From Leisingera daeponensis DSM 23529 (GTDB lineage Bacteria; Pseudomonadota; Alphaproteobacteria; Rhodobacterales; Rhodobacteraceae), in assembly GCF_000473145.1 (NCBI RefSeq), contig NZ_KI421500.1, positions 1,550,225-1,614,224 of the forward strand: a DNA stretch of 64,000 nucleotides, in the 5' to 3' direction. Every line of letters starts with the position of its first letter. Position 1 is the stretch's first letter. Below, in pieces: positions 16,894 to 25,965 of the stretch. The position numbers were made by a program, and so were the translations under genes. Below the pieces are notes generated by a model. The model saw nothing but the letters and a program-made list of their open reading frames with translations, ran no database searches and was not told where the DNA came from.

Positions 16894-17496
16894 TCACATC
16901 AAGAGCAGCTTCACCGCAATCGCCCACATGGTGAGGCCGACGATGGCGTCCAGCACCTGCCAGGCGCGCGGGCGGGCAAAGACCGGGGCCAGCAGGCTGG
17001 CGCCGTAGCCCAGCGTGAAGAAGAAGGTGAAGCTGGCGATGGTGGCGCCGGCGGCAAAGACCAGCGGCTGCGGATACTGGGCGGAGATCGAGCCGAGGAG
17101 CACCACCGTGTCGAGATAGACATGCGGGTTCAGCCAGGTGAGCGCCAGCACGGTGGCCAGCACCGGCAGCAGCGCGGCGCCTGCGCCCTCCTGCGCTGCT
17201 TCCAGCTTCTCCCCGCCTTGCCAGGCGGCCCGCAGGGCGCGGGCGCCGTACCAGATCAGGAAGGCCGCACCGCCCAAGCGCATCGCCTGCTCGAACCACG
17301 GTACCGCCAGCGCCAGGGAGCCGAACCCGAAGACGCCCGCGGTGATCAGCACCGCGTCGGAGCCCGCGCAGGTGAGGCAGATCCAGAACACATGCTGGCG
17401 CCGCAGCCCCTGCCGCAGGACAAAGGCATTCTGGGCGCCGATCGCCATGATCAGGCTGAGGCCAAGGGCAAATCCGGCAAGCAGGCTGGGGGGCAT
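16894..17496 (-). CDS. argO: LysE/ArgO-family basic amino acid exporter
   Basis: This is a roughly 200-residue protein with six hydrophobic segments. It begins PPSLLAGFALGLSLIMAIGAQNAFVLRQGL, where GAQNAF is the LysE family hallmark, and has TWLNPHVYLDTVVLLGS in the middle. It exports arginine and/or lysine across the inner membrane. I favour the ATG at 17496 because GGAG lies 6 nt before it; an ATG at 17508 would add four residues. It is divergent from an ArgP-like LysR gene, the classical arrangement of argO/lysE with its activator. Substrate preference (arginine versus lysine) cannot be decided from sequence alone. Confidence 0.88.
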   Translation of the reverse strand: MPPSLLAGFALGLSLIMAIGAQNAFVLRQGLRRQHVFWICLTCAGSDAVLITAGVFGFGSLALAVPWFEQAMRLGGAAFLIWYGARALRAAWQGGEKLEAAQEGAGAALLPVLATVLALTWLNPHVYLDTVVLLGSISAQYPQPLVFAAGATIASFTFFFTLGYGASLLAPVFARPRAWQVLDAIVGLTMWAIAVKLLLM

Positions 17497-17585
17497 CGGT
17501 GTCTCCATTCATGTGCTGGTGTTTGACTAAAACCTCGCACGGGATTAATCCAGTTAAAGAGATTTAAGTCAGATTAGAGTTGCTA

Positions 17586-18470
17586 ATGCAGATGGATCCC
17601 AGCCAGCTGGCAGCGCTGAGCGCGGTCTTGCGCCTCGGCGCGTTTGAGGCGGCGGCGCATGCGCTGTCGGTGACGCCTTCGGCCATATCCCAGCGGATCA
17701 AGGCGCTGGAGGACCGCACCGGCACCGCGCTGGTGCTGCGGGGATCGCCCTGCACCGGCACCGCGGCGGGGCTGCGGATCGCCAAACATGCCGAAGATAT
17801 CGGCCTCTTGGAGGCGCAGCTGGCGCGCGAGCTTTCGCTGGAGGCGGACCACGGCCCGGTGCGGCTGCGGATTGCGGTCAATGCCGACAGCCTGGCGAGC
17901 TGGTTCATCGGGGCGATGGCGGCGGTGGACGGGGTGCTGTTCGACCTGCTGGTGGATGATCAGGACCACAGCGCGGAGTGGCTGAAACGGGGCGAGGTCT
18001 CTGCCGCGGTGACTGCCAGTTCCAAGCCGGTGACCGGGTTCGAAGCCTATCCGCTGGGCACGCTGGATTACGCCGCGACTGCCAGCCCGGAGTTCATGGC
18101 GCGCTGGTTTGCGCAGGGGGTAACGCCCGAGGCTGCTGCAAAAGCGCCCTGTATGATCTTCAACGCAAAAGACAATCTTCAGCGGCTGTGGCTGGAGCGC
18201 AATGTGGCGCCCGGCCTGTCGCCGCCCGCCCATTTCCTGCCGTCGACCCAAGCGTTCATCGACGCGGCCGCGGCGGGCCTGGGATGGGGCATGAACCCGC
18301 TGCCGATGGTGGCGGAGGACATCCGCAGCGGCCGGCTGGTGCCGCTGATTGCGGGCAGCACGCTGCCGGTGCCGCTGACCTGGCAGGTGGCGCGGGTAAT
18401 GGCGCCCGCCCTTGCCGAAGTCACCCGCGCCGTGCAGAAATCGGCAAGACAGTATCTGACGCAAAACTAG
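17586..18470 (+). CDS. argP: ArgP/LysG-family LysR transcriptional regulator
   Basis: This protein of about 294 residues has an N-terminal winged helix (AHALSVTPSAISQRIKALED) followed by a LysR substrate-binding domain. The opening DPSQLAALSAVLRLGAFEAAA and the RGSPCTGTAAG turn are characteristic of ArgP/LysG. These regulators activate divergent arginine/lysine exporter genes when the basic amino acid is in excess, matching the divergent exporter here. The start could be the ATG at 17586, the ATG at 17592 or a TTG at 17580; none has an ideal ribosome site. The 89-bp intergenic region, rich in AT, should carry the shared operator. Confidence 0.88.
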   Translation: MQMDPSQLAALSAVLRLGAFEAAAHALSVTPSAISQRIKALEDRTGTALVLRGSPCTGTAAGLRIAKHAEDIGLLEAQLARELSLEADHGPVRLRIAVNADSLASWFIGAMAAVDGVLFDLLVDDQDHSAEWLKRGEVSAAVTASSKPVTGFEAYPLGTLDYAATASPEFMARWFAQGVTPEAAAKAPCMIFNAKDNLQRLWLERNVAPGLSPPAHFLPSTQAFIDAAAAGLGWGMNPLPMVAEDIRSGRLVPLIAGSTLPVPLTWQVARVMAPALAEVTRAVQKSARQYLTQN

Positions 18471-18571
18471 CCTGCCGCGCCGGAAAGGGCCGCGATGTTT
18501 TCTGAAGGCAAACCACTGCCCGTCCTGCAGCTGGCGCCTGCCCCGGCCAAGGCGGCGGCAGGGCTGAACGG

Positions 18572-19420
18572 ATGAGCGCCCTGCCCCCGTCTCTGCCGCG
18601 CAGCCTGGCGCTGCAGGTGGTGCTGCCGCGGGGCTGTCTGGTGCTGGGATGGCTGGCGCTGAACCAATGGGTGCGGCTGCCGGTGCCGCTGGCCTTCGTG
18701 CTGATGGCGGCGGACGGGCTTTTTCTGCTGTGGCAGGCCCGGGCGTTTCAGCTGAGCGCCGATGCGCATGTGCGCAGCACCGGGGCGATGATGCCGGTCT
18801 GGGGCGGTTATCTGGTGCTGCTGTTTGCAGGGTTTGCGGCGGTGATCCTGTGGTGGGACGCGCTGCTGATTGCCCGGGCAGTGGAGGCGCCCGCCTATGC
18901 CGAGCAGCGGCGGCTGGAGCGCGAGGCCCAGTACAGCCTGAGCGTATCCGAAGACGGGCTGGTGCTGGTGTTTGACGGCGAAATCACCCATGGGCTGACC
19001 CGGCGGATGGAGGCGCTGCTGGCCGCCGCGCCGGAGGTGCGCCGGGTGCGGCTGGCGGGGCCTGGCGGGCTGATCTACGAGGCCCGCGGCGCGGCAAAGC
19101 TGATCCGCCGGCATCAGCTGGATACCGAGGCCGCGGCGCTGTGCGCCTCTGCCTGCACGCTGATGTTTGCCGCCGGGCGCACGCGCCGCCTGGCCGCCGG
19201 CGGGCAACTGGGGTTTCATAGCTATGCACTGATGTTCGAAGGCGGGCTGCCGCAGGTGGATCTGCTGAAGGAACAACGGAAGGACCTGGCCTTTTTCCGG
19301 CAGCAGGGCATCCGCGCGGCATTTGCACGCGAGATCTTTGCCGTTGGCAACGGGGCGCTGTGGATCCCGTCACGCCCGGAGCTGCGGGCGGCCGGGGTGC
19401 TCACTGGCGATGCGTTCTGA
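18572..19420 (+). CDS. Membrane protein with ClpP/crotonase-fold domain
   Basis: This is a 282-residue protein. The first 110 residues contain three probable membrane segments (about 12-32, 40-55 and 72-95). The soluble part then has GPGGLIYEARGAAKLIRRHQL, CASACTLMFAAG and LGFHSY. The GGxIxEA turn, the CASACT serine or cysteine elbow and the following GFH are seen in ClpP-like periplasmic proteins related to COG3904. Proteolytic activity is not assured, since many relatives keep the fold without a proven triad. The stop codon lies in an 18-bp palindrome. It starts 101 bp after argP on the same strand. Confidence 0.75.
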   Translation: MSALPPSLPRSLALQVVLPRGCLVLGWLALNQWVRLPVPLAFVLMAADGLFLLWQARAFQLSADAHVRSTGAMMPVWGGYLVLLFAGFAAVILWWDALLIARAVEAPAYAEQRRLEREAQYSLSVSEDGLVLVFDGEITHGLTRRMEALLAAAPEVRRVRLAGPGGLIYEARGAAKLIRRHQLDTEAAALCASACTLMFAAGRTRRLAAGGQLGFHSYALMFEGGLPQVDLLKEQRKDLAFFRQQGIRAAFAREIFAVGNGALWIPSRPELRAAGVLTGDAF

Positions 19421-19475
19421 GGGGGCGCGCCCCCTCGGCCCCTCCCCCGGGAAATTTACGGCCGGAAGAAACGGT
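19419..19475. repeat. GC-rich intergenic repeat, copy 1
   Basis: A perfect palindrome GAGGGGGCGCGCCCCCTC (19419-19436) overlaps the stop codon of the ClpP-fold gene. It is followed by a CCCTCCCCCGGGAAATTTACG segment and GGCCGGAAGAA. Related sequence occurs at 28792-28846 and 37314-37365. It lies between two convergent genes and may act as a bidirectional transcription-end element. Confidence 0.5.
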
Positions 19476-19494
19476 CTTGCGGGTCAAAGCTACG

Positions 19495-19520
19495 AAAAAG
19501 GCCCGCCGGGATGGCGGGCC
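19495..19520 (-). terminator. Rho-independent terminator of yebC-like gene
   Basis: GGCCCGCC and GGCGGGCC form an 8-bp stem with a 5-nt loop, followed on the minus strand by five T residues. It is 26 bp past the stop of the YebC gene. Confidence 0.85.
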
Positions 19521-19545
19521 TTGATGGATCGCGCAGGGCGGCGGC

Positions 19546-20286
19546 TTAAAGCTGAGCCATGACCTCGTCGGAGGCCTCGAAGTTGGTGGTCACGCGCTGC
19601 ACGTCGTCATCGTCTTCCAGCGCATCGACCAGCTTCATCAGCTTCTGCATGCCGTCCAGGTCCAGCTCGGTGGTCGTGGTCGGTTTCCACACCAGCTTGG
19701 TCGACTCGGATTCGCCCAGCTCCGCTTCCAGAGCGTTGGACACGTCATTCAGGTCGGTGTCGGCGCAATAGATGATGTGGCCGTCCTCGGAGCTTTCGAC
19801 ATCCTCGGCGCCGGCTTCGATCGCCGCCATCATCACGGTGTCGGCGTCCCCGACGGAGGCCGGGTAGGTCACCTCGCCCTTGCGGTCGAACATGAAGCCG
19901 ACCGAGCCGGTTTCGCCCAGGTTGCCGCCGTTCTTGCCGAAGATCGAGCGCACGTTGGAGGCGGTGCGGTTCTTGTTGTCGGTCATCGCCTCGACGATCA
20001 CCGCAACGCCGGCCGGGCCGTAACCCTCGTAGCGGATTTCATCATAGTTCTCGGCGTCTCCGCCAATGGCCTTCTTGATGGCGCGTTCGATCACGTCCTT
20101 GGGGACGGACTGCGACTTGGCTTCCTTCACGGCCAGGCGCAGGCGCGGGTTCTTGTCGGGATCGGGGTCGCCCATCTTGGCGGCCACGGTGATCTCCTTG
20201 GCCAGCTTGGAAAACAGTTTTGACCGCGCCGCGTCCTGACGGCCCTTGCGGTGCTGAATGTTAGCCCATTTTGAATGGCCTGCCAT
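19546..20286 (-). CDS. YebC/PmpR-family DNA-binding / translation-associated protein
   Basis: This 246-residue protein begins [18 protein letters not shown], the invariant opening of the family. It contains [41 protein letters not shown] and [15 protein letters not shown]. Length equals that of typical YebC (about 246). Members have been described as transcriptional regulators; recent work on the family links it to ribosome stalling at proline-rich stretches, which I recall but cannot verify here. The ATG at 20286 is fixed by the conserved N-terminus, so the longer open frame to 20424 is not coding. It is monocistronic with its own terminator, and divergent from the SLC13 gene. Confidence 0.95.
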   Translation of the reverse strand: MAGHSKWANIQHRKGRQDAARSKLFSKLAKEITVAAKMGDPDPDKNPRLRLAVKEAKSQSVPKDVIERAIKKAIGGDAENYDEIRYEGYGPAGVAVIVEAMTDNKNRTASNVRSIFGKNGGNLGETGSVGFMFDRKGEVTYPASVGDADTVMMAAIEAGAEDVESSEDGHIIYCADTDLNDVSNALEAELGESESTKLVWKPTTTTELDLDGMQKLMKLVDALEDDDDVQRVTTNFEASDEVMAQL

Positions 20287-20409
20287 GGTGCATCCTTGCT
20301 GCTGAATATCCGAATTGGCGCTCATATAGCCCGTGCCGCCGCCTGCTTTCAAGCGCCCCTGCCCCGGCTTCGCTCTTGTTCCCTTGTTTTGGATGGCTAA
20401 GGTGGCGGT

Positions 20410-22185
20410 ATGACATTCGATCAAGCCGTTTTATTTGCCCTTTTTGCCGCCGTTTTCGGCCTGCTTCTGTGGGGGCGCTGGCGTTACGACCTGGTGGCCT
20501 TTGCCGCGCTGATGGCGGGCGTGGTGCTGGGGGTGGTGCCCGCAAGCGAGGCGTTTGCCGGCTTCGGCCATGCCGCAACGCTGGTGGTGGCGCTGGTGCT
20601 GATCGTCTCGGCCGGGCTGGTGCGCTCGGGCGCGGTGTTCCTGATCACCCGGACGCTGGTGGACAGCGCCCGCGGACTGGGCGCCCATATCGCGCTGATG
20701 GGCGGCGTCGGCGCGGTGCTGTCGGCCTTCATGAACAATGTGGCGGCGCTGGCGCTCCTGATGCCTGTGGACATCCAGACCGCCCGCAAGGCGGGCCGCG
20801 CGCCGGGGCTGAGCCTGATGCCCCTGTCCTTTGCCACCATCCTGGGCGGCATGGTCACGCTGATCGGCACGCCGCCCAACATCATCATTTCGGCGATCCG
20901 CGAGGAAACGCTGGGCGAGCCGTTCCGGATGTTCGATTTTGCCCCCGTGGGCGGCGCGGCGGCGCTGGCCGGGCTGGCGTTCGTGGCGCTGATCGGCTGG
21001 CGGCTGATCCCGGCGCGGGAGAATGCGGCCGGCGCCTCGGAGGCGCAGCTGGCGCCCTATATCGCGGAGCTGACGGTGGGCGAGGAGTCCAGCCTTATCG
21101 GCAAGCGCCTTGGGGAGCTGGATGAAGAGGCCGAGAAGGCGGATGTCGCCATTCTCGGGCTGATCCGGGATGGCAAGCGGCGCTACGGGCGCTCTGTCGC
21201 GGCCATTCTGCGGGAGGGCGACGCGCTGGTGATCGAGGCCGAGCCGGAAGCGCTGGATGAATTCCGCAGCGCGCTGAAGCTGGATTTTGCCGATGCCGCC
21301 CGGCAGGAAAAGCTGACCGCGGCGGGCGAAGGACTGGAGCTGCTGGAGCTGGTGGTGCCCGAGACCGCACGCATCCGCGGCCGCAGCGCCCAGGCCATCG
21401 GCCTGTCCTGGCGGCAAAACGCGGTGCTGCTGGGAATTTCCCGGCAAGGCCGCCGGATCACCCACCACATCCGTCAGACCGGGATCGAGGCGGGGGATAT
21501 CCTGCTGCTGCTGTGCCCGCGCGGACGCAGCGCCGACGTCGCCGACTGGCTGGGCTGCCTGCCGCTGGCCGCCCGCGGCCTGTCGGTGACGGCCAATGAC
21601 AAGACCTGGGCCGCGATCGGGCTGTTTGCCGCGGCAGTGGTCGCGGCCTCGGTTGGGCTGCTCTATCTGCCGGTCGCACTGGGTCTGGTTGCGGTGGGTT
21701 ACGTGCTGCTGAAGATCCTGCCGGTGGCGGAGATCTATGATCATGTGGAATGGCCGGTGGTGGTGCTGCTCGGCTCGATGATCCCGCTGGGGGCGGCGCT
21801 GGATACCTCTGGCGGCACCGCGCTGATTGCAGGAGCGCTGATCACGCTGACAGACGGCCTGCCGGCCTGGGTGGTGCTGACCGTGCTGATGGTGGTCACG
21901 ATGACCCTGTCGGATGTGCTGAACAACACGGCCACGGCAATCGTCGCGGCCCCTGTAGGCATCCAGATGGCGAACACCCTGGGGGTGTCGCCCGATCCGT
22001 TCCTGATGGCAGTTGCGGTGGCGGCCTCCGCGGCCTTCCTGACGCCGATCGGGCACAAGAACAACACGCTGGTGCTGGGACCCGGCGGCTACCGCTTTGG
22101 CGATTACTGGCGCATGGGCCTGCCGCTGGAAATATTGGTCATCGCCGTGTCGATCCCGGCCATTCTGGTGTTCTGGCCGCTGTGA
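20410..22185 (+). CDS. SLC13-family permease with two RCK_C (TrkA_C) domains
   Basis: This is a 591-residue membrane protein. Helices 1-6 are in residues 1-210, two cytosolic TrkA_C/RCK_C-type domains follow (about 210-290 and 305-380), and a second membrane half runs from about 400 to 591. Family landmarks are [33 protein letters not shown] and, in the second half, [14 protein letters not shown] and [20 protein letters not shown]13/DASS proteins usually take up divalent anions such as dicarboxylates or sulfate with sodium. The RCK_C insertion suggests ligand gating. It is divergent from yebC and convergent with a second SLC13 gene of the same architecture. Confidence 0.9.
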   Translation: MTFDQAVLFALFAAVFGLLLWGRWRYDLVAFAALMAGVVLGVVPASEAFAGFGHAATLVVALVLIVSAGLVRSGAVFLITRTLVDSARGLGAHIALMGGVGAVLSAFMNNVAALALLMPVDIQTARKAGRAPGLSLMPLSFATILGGMVTLIGTPPNIIISAIREETLGEPFRMFDFAPVGGAAALAGLAFVALIGWRLIPARENAAGASEAQLAPYIAELTVGEESSLIGKRLGELDEEAEKADVAILGLIRDGKRRYGRSVAAILREGDALVIEAEPEALDEFRSALKLDFADAARQEKLTAAGEGLELLELVVPETARIRGRSAQAIGLSWRQNAVLLGISRQGRRITHHIRQTGIEAGDILLLLCPRGRSADVADWLGCLPLAARGLSVTANDKTWAAIGLFAAAVVAASVGLLYLPVALGLVAVGYVLLKILPVAEIYDHVEWPVVVLLGSMIPLGAALDTSGGTALIAGALITLTDGLPAWVVLTVLMVVTMTLSDVLNNTATAIVAAPVGIQMANTLGVSPDPFLMAVAVAASAAFLTPIGHKNNTLVLGPGGYRFGDYWRMGLPLEILVIAVSIPAILVFWPL

Positions 22186-22228
22186 CGGGACAGCGCAATA
22201 CTTCTACTCAAACGTTTTGCCGTAATCC

Positions 22229-22360
22229 CTAAAAGGATTTTGCCGCCTGCACCGCAGCCGCCACAGCCTGCCCCGCATCGGCCGCCCAAGCCTGCGACAC
22301 CAGCGCGATGGCCGTCGAACCAGCCAGCACAATAAACAGGAAAATTCTCCGCGTCTCCAT
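22229..22360 (-). CDS. Small secreted peptide (43 residues)
   Basis: The frame from the ATG at 22360, with GGGGGG about 5 nt upstream, encodes a 43-residue peptide. It has a convincing signal sequence, METRRIFLFIVLAGSTAIAL through SQAWA, followed by a mature part of about 19 residues ADAGQAVAAAVQAAKSF. I do not recognise a family. It lies between the two convergent SLC13 permease genes, on the strand of the second one and 114 bp downstream of its... neighbouring stop is at 22475 for that permease, so readthrough from it is possible. The start signal and clean signal peptide support it, but such a short frame could be fortuitous. Confidence 0.5.
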   Translation of the reverse strand: METRRIFLFIVLAGSTAIALVSQAWAADAGQAVAAAVQAAKSF

Positions 22361-22474
22361 GATACCCCCCAATTGAACACTCACCCGGTTCAATATGGGG
22401 CTTGCACTGCTAATTTCCCGTAAAGACTTGCCTGCCCGGCGGTTGTCTGCCGCAGCCGGTCTCATCCCCGCGGA

Positions 22475-24253
22475 TCAGAGCGGCCAGATGAACGGAATGA
22501 TCAGCGAGGCCAGCATACCGACGGTCAGGTTCAGCGGGATGCCGACACGCAGGAAATCGGTGAACTTATAGCCGCCCGGGCCGTAAACCAGTGTATTGGT
22601 CTGATAGCCGATCGGGGTGGCAAAGGAGGCCGAAGCCGCCACCATCACCGCCACCACCAGCGGGCGCGGGTCGACCCCCATGGCCTCGGCGAGGCCGATG
22701 GCAATCGGGGTCACCACCACCGCCACCGCATTGTTGGACACCAGCTCAGTCAGGACCGACGTCAGCAGGTAGACCGCCCAGACCAGAAGGAACGGCGGCA
22801 GCATCGACAGGGCCGGCGCGATGCCGCTGACGATCAGGGCAACCGCACCGGAGCTTTCCAGAGCCGCGCCAATCGCCAGCATCGAAAAGATCAGCGCCAA
22901 CAGCTGCCCGTCGACAAAGGAAAACGCCTCATCCGCGTCGATGCAGCGGGTGATAAAGACCAGCGACACCATCAGCACCGACAGCATCAGGATCGGCGCC
23001 ACCCCAAAGGCGGCCAGCACCACGATGCCCAAAAGCGCGGCAACTGCAATGGGCGCGTGGCTGCGGCGGTAGGCGCGCTGGGTCGGCTGCGAGACATCCG
23101 CCAGGTCCATGTCGGCGGCCAGACGCTGGATGTCCGCGGGCGCGCCCTCCAGCAGCAGGGTGTCGCCGATCCGCACCACCAGATCGTCGAGCTGCACGCC
23201 GATATTCTGATTCCGCCGGTGCACCGCCAGCGTGTAGACGCCGTAGCGGCGGCGCAGGCGCAGGGCACCGAGCGAGCGGCCCACCATGCGGCAGCCCGGG
23301 GTGATCAGCACTTCGACGGTCTGGGTTTCCACCGCGGAAACCTGGTCGACCCGCTTCAGCTCCTTGTTGCTTTGCAGGCTCAGAAGCTCTGTCATCCGCG
23401 TGCGCAAGACCACCCGGTCTCCGACCTGCAGCTTAACGCCTTCGAGATTGCGGCGCAGGGACTCGTCGCCGCGGATCACGTCGATCAGCCGCACGCCCGG
23501 GCGCTTGAACAGCTGCACGCCGGAGACTTCGCGGCCGATCAGGTTGCTTTCCGGCGGGATCACCGCCTCGGTGAAGAACTTCATCTTCGACTTGTCGCTC
23601 AGCATGGCCGCCATGCTGTCGCGTTCCGGCAGCAGCCGCGGCGCGATGAAGCGCAGGTACACCATGCCGTAGGCGATCAGGATCAGGCCCAGCGGGGTGA
23701 CTTCGAAAATGGTGAAGGGCTCCAGCCCCTGCGCCCGCGCGACACCATCCACCAAGAGGTTGGTCGAGGTGCCGATCAGCGTCAGCGTGCCGCCCAGGAT
23801 TGCAGCATAGCTGAGCGGGATCAGCATCTTGGAGGCCGAAACGTTCAAGATCCGGGAGATCTGGATGAACACCGGGATCATCACCACCACGACCGGCGTA
23901 TTGGAGACCACAGCCGAGGCGGACACAACAAACGCCATCAGCAGGGCAACAGCGAGCCTTGGGTTGACCTCTGCCTGCTTCTTGGCGATCTGGGTGAAGG
24001 CATCCAGCGCGCCAGTGCGCACCAGTGCGCCCATGATGATGAACATCGCGGCGATGGTCCAGGGCGCCGGGTTGGCCAGCACCGGCAGCGCCTCGCTGTA
24101 CGGCAGGACGCCCGTGGCCAGCATGGCCGCCACGCCGGTCAGCGCCACCACCTCGGTCGGGTAAGTCTCCCGCAGGAACGCCACAAACATGGCCAGGACA
24201 ATCGCAAGCGCCACGATGGGGCTGCCGGTGTCACCAAATTGGAAAAACTGCAT
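22475..24253 (-). CDS. SLC13-family permease with two RCK_C (TrkA_C) domains
   Basis: This 592-residue paralogue of the 20410-22185 gene has the same layout. Its first membrane half carries VVSNTPVVVVMIPVFI and AAILGGTLTLIGTSTNLLV, two TrkA_C-type cytosolic domains lie at about 215-295 and 310-390, and the second half has ELVSNNAVAVVVTPIAIG and ATPIGYQTNTLVYGPGGY. It is probably a sodium-coupled transporter of sulfate or another divalent anion. Sequence identity with its neighbour is low outside the motifs, so this is not a recent duplication. It is encoded convergently with the other permease; the 43-residue peptide gene lies between them. Confidence 0.9.
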   Translation of the reverse strand: MQFFQFGDTGSPIVALAIVLAMFVAFLRETYPTEVVALTGVAAMLATGVLPYSEALPVLANPAPWTIAAMFIIMGALVRTGALDAFTQIAKKQAEVNPRLAVALLMAFVVSASAVVSNTPVVVVMIPVFIQISRILNVSASKMLIPLSYAAILGGTLTLIGTSTNLLVDGVARAQGLEPFTIFEVTPLGLILIAYGMVYLRFIAPRLLPERDSMAAMLSDKSKMKFFTEAVIPPESNLIGREVSGVQLFKRPGVRLIDVIRGDESLRRNLEGVKLQVGDRVVLRTRMTELLSLQSNKELKRVDQVSAVETQTVEVLITPGCRMVGRSLGALRLRRRYGVYTLAVHRRNQNIGVQLDDLVVRIGDTLLLEGAPADIQRLAADMDLADVSQPTQRAYRRSHAPIAVAALLGIVVLAAFGVAPILMLSVLMVSLVFITRCIDADEAFSFVDGQLLALIFSMLAIGAALESSGAVALIVSGIAPALSMLPPFLLVWAVYLLTSVLTELVSNNAVAVVVTPIAIGLAEAMGVDPRPLVVAVMVAASASFATPIGYQTNTLVYGPGGYKFTDFLRVGIPLNLTVGMLASLIIPFIWPL

Positions 24254-24466
24254 GTGCCGTGACTATGCCCATATTGTTTAAGGCGGGTTTAGCGCGCGGG
24301 ACAGCGCTCTGCCATCGCGCAGTTTCCCTGAAACCCTTTGGCGGAGCAAGAAATTCCGCACCTGCACAGGCGCGCCCGGTGCCATTCAGGAGAATCCGCA
24401 GAAATTCCCGGCAGTTCAGGCCGATCCTGCCGCCCCAGCCTGCCGGCGGCGGCCAGAGGCCGCCGT

Positions 24467-25279
24467 TCAGAGAGCCGATTCCTGCAGGAGCCCGCCGTTG
24501 CGCACCATGCGAATCTGCTTTGCAGCGCCGGTGCGGTCGTCGGTCTCGACAAAGACGCCGGACAGGGTGGCTTCGCCGTCTGCGGGGGTAAAGCGGGTTT
24601 TGGGCATACCGGTCAGGAAGCGGCGCATCGGTTCGGCCTTGTCCATGCCGATGACCGAATTGTAGTCGCCGCACATGCCCGCATCGGTCAGATAGCCTGT
24701 GCCTTCGGACAGGATCTGCGCGTCCGCGGTCGGCACATGGGTGTGGGTGCCTGCAACCAGCGACGCGCGGCCGTTGCAGAAATGGCCCATTGCCATCTTC
24801 TCCGAGGTGGCCTCGCAATGCATGTCGACGATCACCGCCTGCGCCAGCCCGCCGCGCGGATGCGCTTTCAGAACCGCCTCCACCGCGCCGAAGGGGTCGT
24901 CAAAGGCGCGTTTCATGAACACCTGGCCCAGCACCTGCGCCACCAGCACCTTGCGTCCGCCCGGCGCGTTGAACAGGCGGTAGCCGCGGCCGGGGGCGCC
25001 CTTGGCAAAGTTCAAGGGGCGGATGATGCGCGGCTCTTTCTCGATGTACTGCAGCATGTCCTTCTGGTCGAAGGCATGATCGCCCAGCGTCAGGCAGTCG
25101 ACGCCTGCGTCCAGCAGCAGCTTGGCGTGCTCACCGCTCAGCCCCATGCCGTTGGAGGCGTTTTCGCCGTTGACCACAACAAAATCGAGCCGCCACTCGT
25201 CACGCAGCCGCGGCAGATTTTCGGTGATGGCACGGCGCCCGGCGCGGCCCATCACATCGCCTAGAAACAGAATTCGCAT
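24467..25279 (-). CDS. YmdB-type metallophosphoesterase
   Basis: This 270-residue member of the TIGR00282/YmdB family has metal-site motifs LGDVMG (Asp8), NGENASNG, LGDHAFD, HCEATSEK and AGTHTHVPT. The Bacillus homologue hydrolyses 2',3'- and 3',5'-cyclic nucleotides and affects biofilm and sporulation decisions; in Rhodobacteraceae the role is not established. The length is normal for the family. It starts 113 bp downstream of the 5-formyl-THF cyclo-ligase stop and shares its direction, so it could be cotranscribed; a perfect palindrome lies between them. Confidence 0.93.
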   Translation of the reverse strand: MRILFLGDVMGRAGRRAITENLPRLRDEWRLDFVVVNGENASNGMGLSGEHAKLLLDAGVDCLTLGDHAFDQKDMLQYIEKEPRIIRPLNFAKGAPGRGYRLFNAPGGRKVLVAQVLGQVFMKRAFDDPFGAVEAVLKAHPRGGLAQAVIVDMHCEATSEKMAMGHFCNGRASLVAGTHTHVPTADAQILSEGTGYLTDAGMCGDYNSVIGMDKAEPMRRFLTGMPKTRFTPADGEATLSGVFVETDDRTGAAKQIRMVRNGGLLQESAL

Positions 25280-25333
25280 TGCGGCGTGGTACGCGGATGC
25301 GCCCGGCAGGACAAGTCCCGCCGCAAGCGCGCG

Positions 25334-25352
25334 AAACTTTTCTGAAAAGTTT
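25334..25352. repeat. 19-bp perfect palindrome between fthC-like and ymdB-like genes
   Basis: AAACTTTTCTGAAAAGTTT is symmetrical around its central T. In RNA it would fold poorly because there is no loop, so protein binding is as likely as a hairpin. It sits 55 bp upstream of the YmdB start. Confidence 0.45.
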
Positions 25353-25392
25353 TGCCCAGAATTTTAACATATCCTGGCTGCCCGGGGCGGCG

Positions 25393-25956
25393 TCAGCGTG
25401 AAAACTGCAGGATGCGGCTTTCCGTGACGACCATATCGAGCGGCTGGTCGGTGGGTTCCAGCGGCAGGTCTTCGGCCTCTTGCGCGTCAAAGGCGAACCC
25501 GATCGCCAGCGTGGCGCGCTTGCCGCGCAGCAGTTCCAGCGTGCGGTCGTAAAAGCCGCCGCCATAGCCAAGCCGCCCGCCGTTCGCATCAAAGGCAACC
25601 AGCGGCACCACCAGGATTTCCGGCTCGAAGAAGTCATCATCCTCCGGCACCATGGCGCCAAAGGGGCCTTCGCGCAGCGGGCCATCGGGCTGCCAGCGGC
25701 TGAACTTCAGCGGCTGCCCCGCCCCCAGGATCACCGGCACGCCGACGGGGCCGTGCGCCGCCGCCTCGGCCATCGCAGGCACGGGATCAATCTCTGTGCG
25801 GATCGGCATGTAGCCCGACAGCGGCACGCCGCGGTAGCCGGCCAGCACCTCTGACAGGCGGCCTGCGGCGCCCGGGATGTTGCGGTCGAACGCCCCCTTG
25901 CGGCGGGCAAAGGCAGCTTTGCGGGCGGCGGCCTTGATTTCGGTCAGATCGGTCAT
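25393..25956 (-). CDS. 5-formyltetrahydrofolate cyclo-ligase
   Basis: This 187-residue protein of the MTHFS family has the nucleotide-binding motif LGYGGGFYDR near the C-terminus and a basic N-terminus (LTEIKAAARKAAFARRK). The substrate-facing segment SGYMPIRTEIDP is also typical. It converts 5-formyl-THF to 5,10-methenyl-THF using ATP, recycling a folate by-product of serine hydroxymethyltransferase. It is the middle gene of a same-strand run mgtE, this gene, ymdB, and starts 10 bp before the mgtE stop region. Confidence 0.93.
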   Translation of the reverse strand: MTDLTEIKAAARKAAFARRKGAFDRNIPGAAGRLSEVLAGYRGVPLSGYMPIRTEIDPVPAMAEAAAHGPVGVPVILGAGQPLKFSRWQPDGPLREGPFGAMVPEDDDFFEPEILVVPLVAFDANGGRLGYGGGFYDRTLELLRGKRATLAIGFAFDAQEAEDLPLEPTDQPLDMVVTESRILQFSR

Positions 25957-25965
25957 GGCGGTCTC

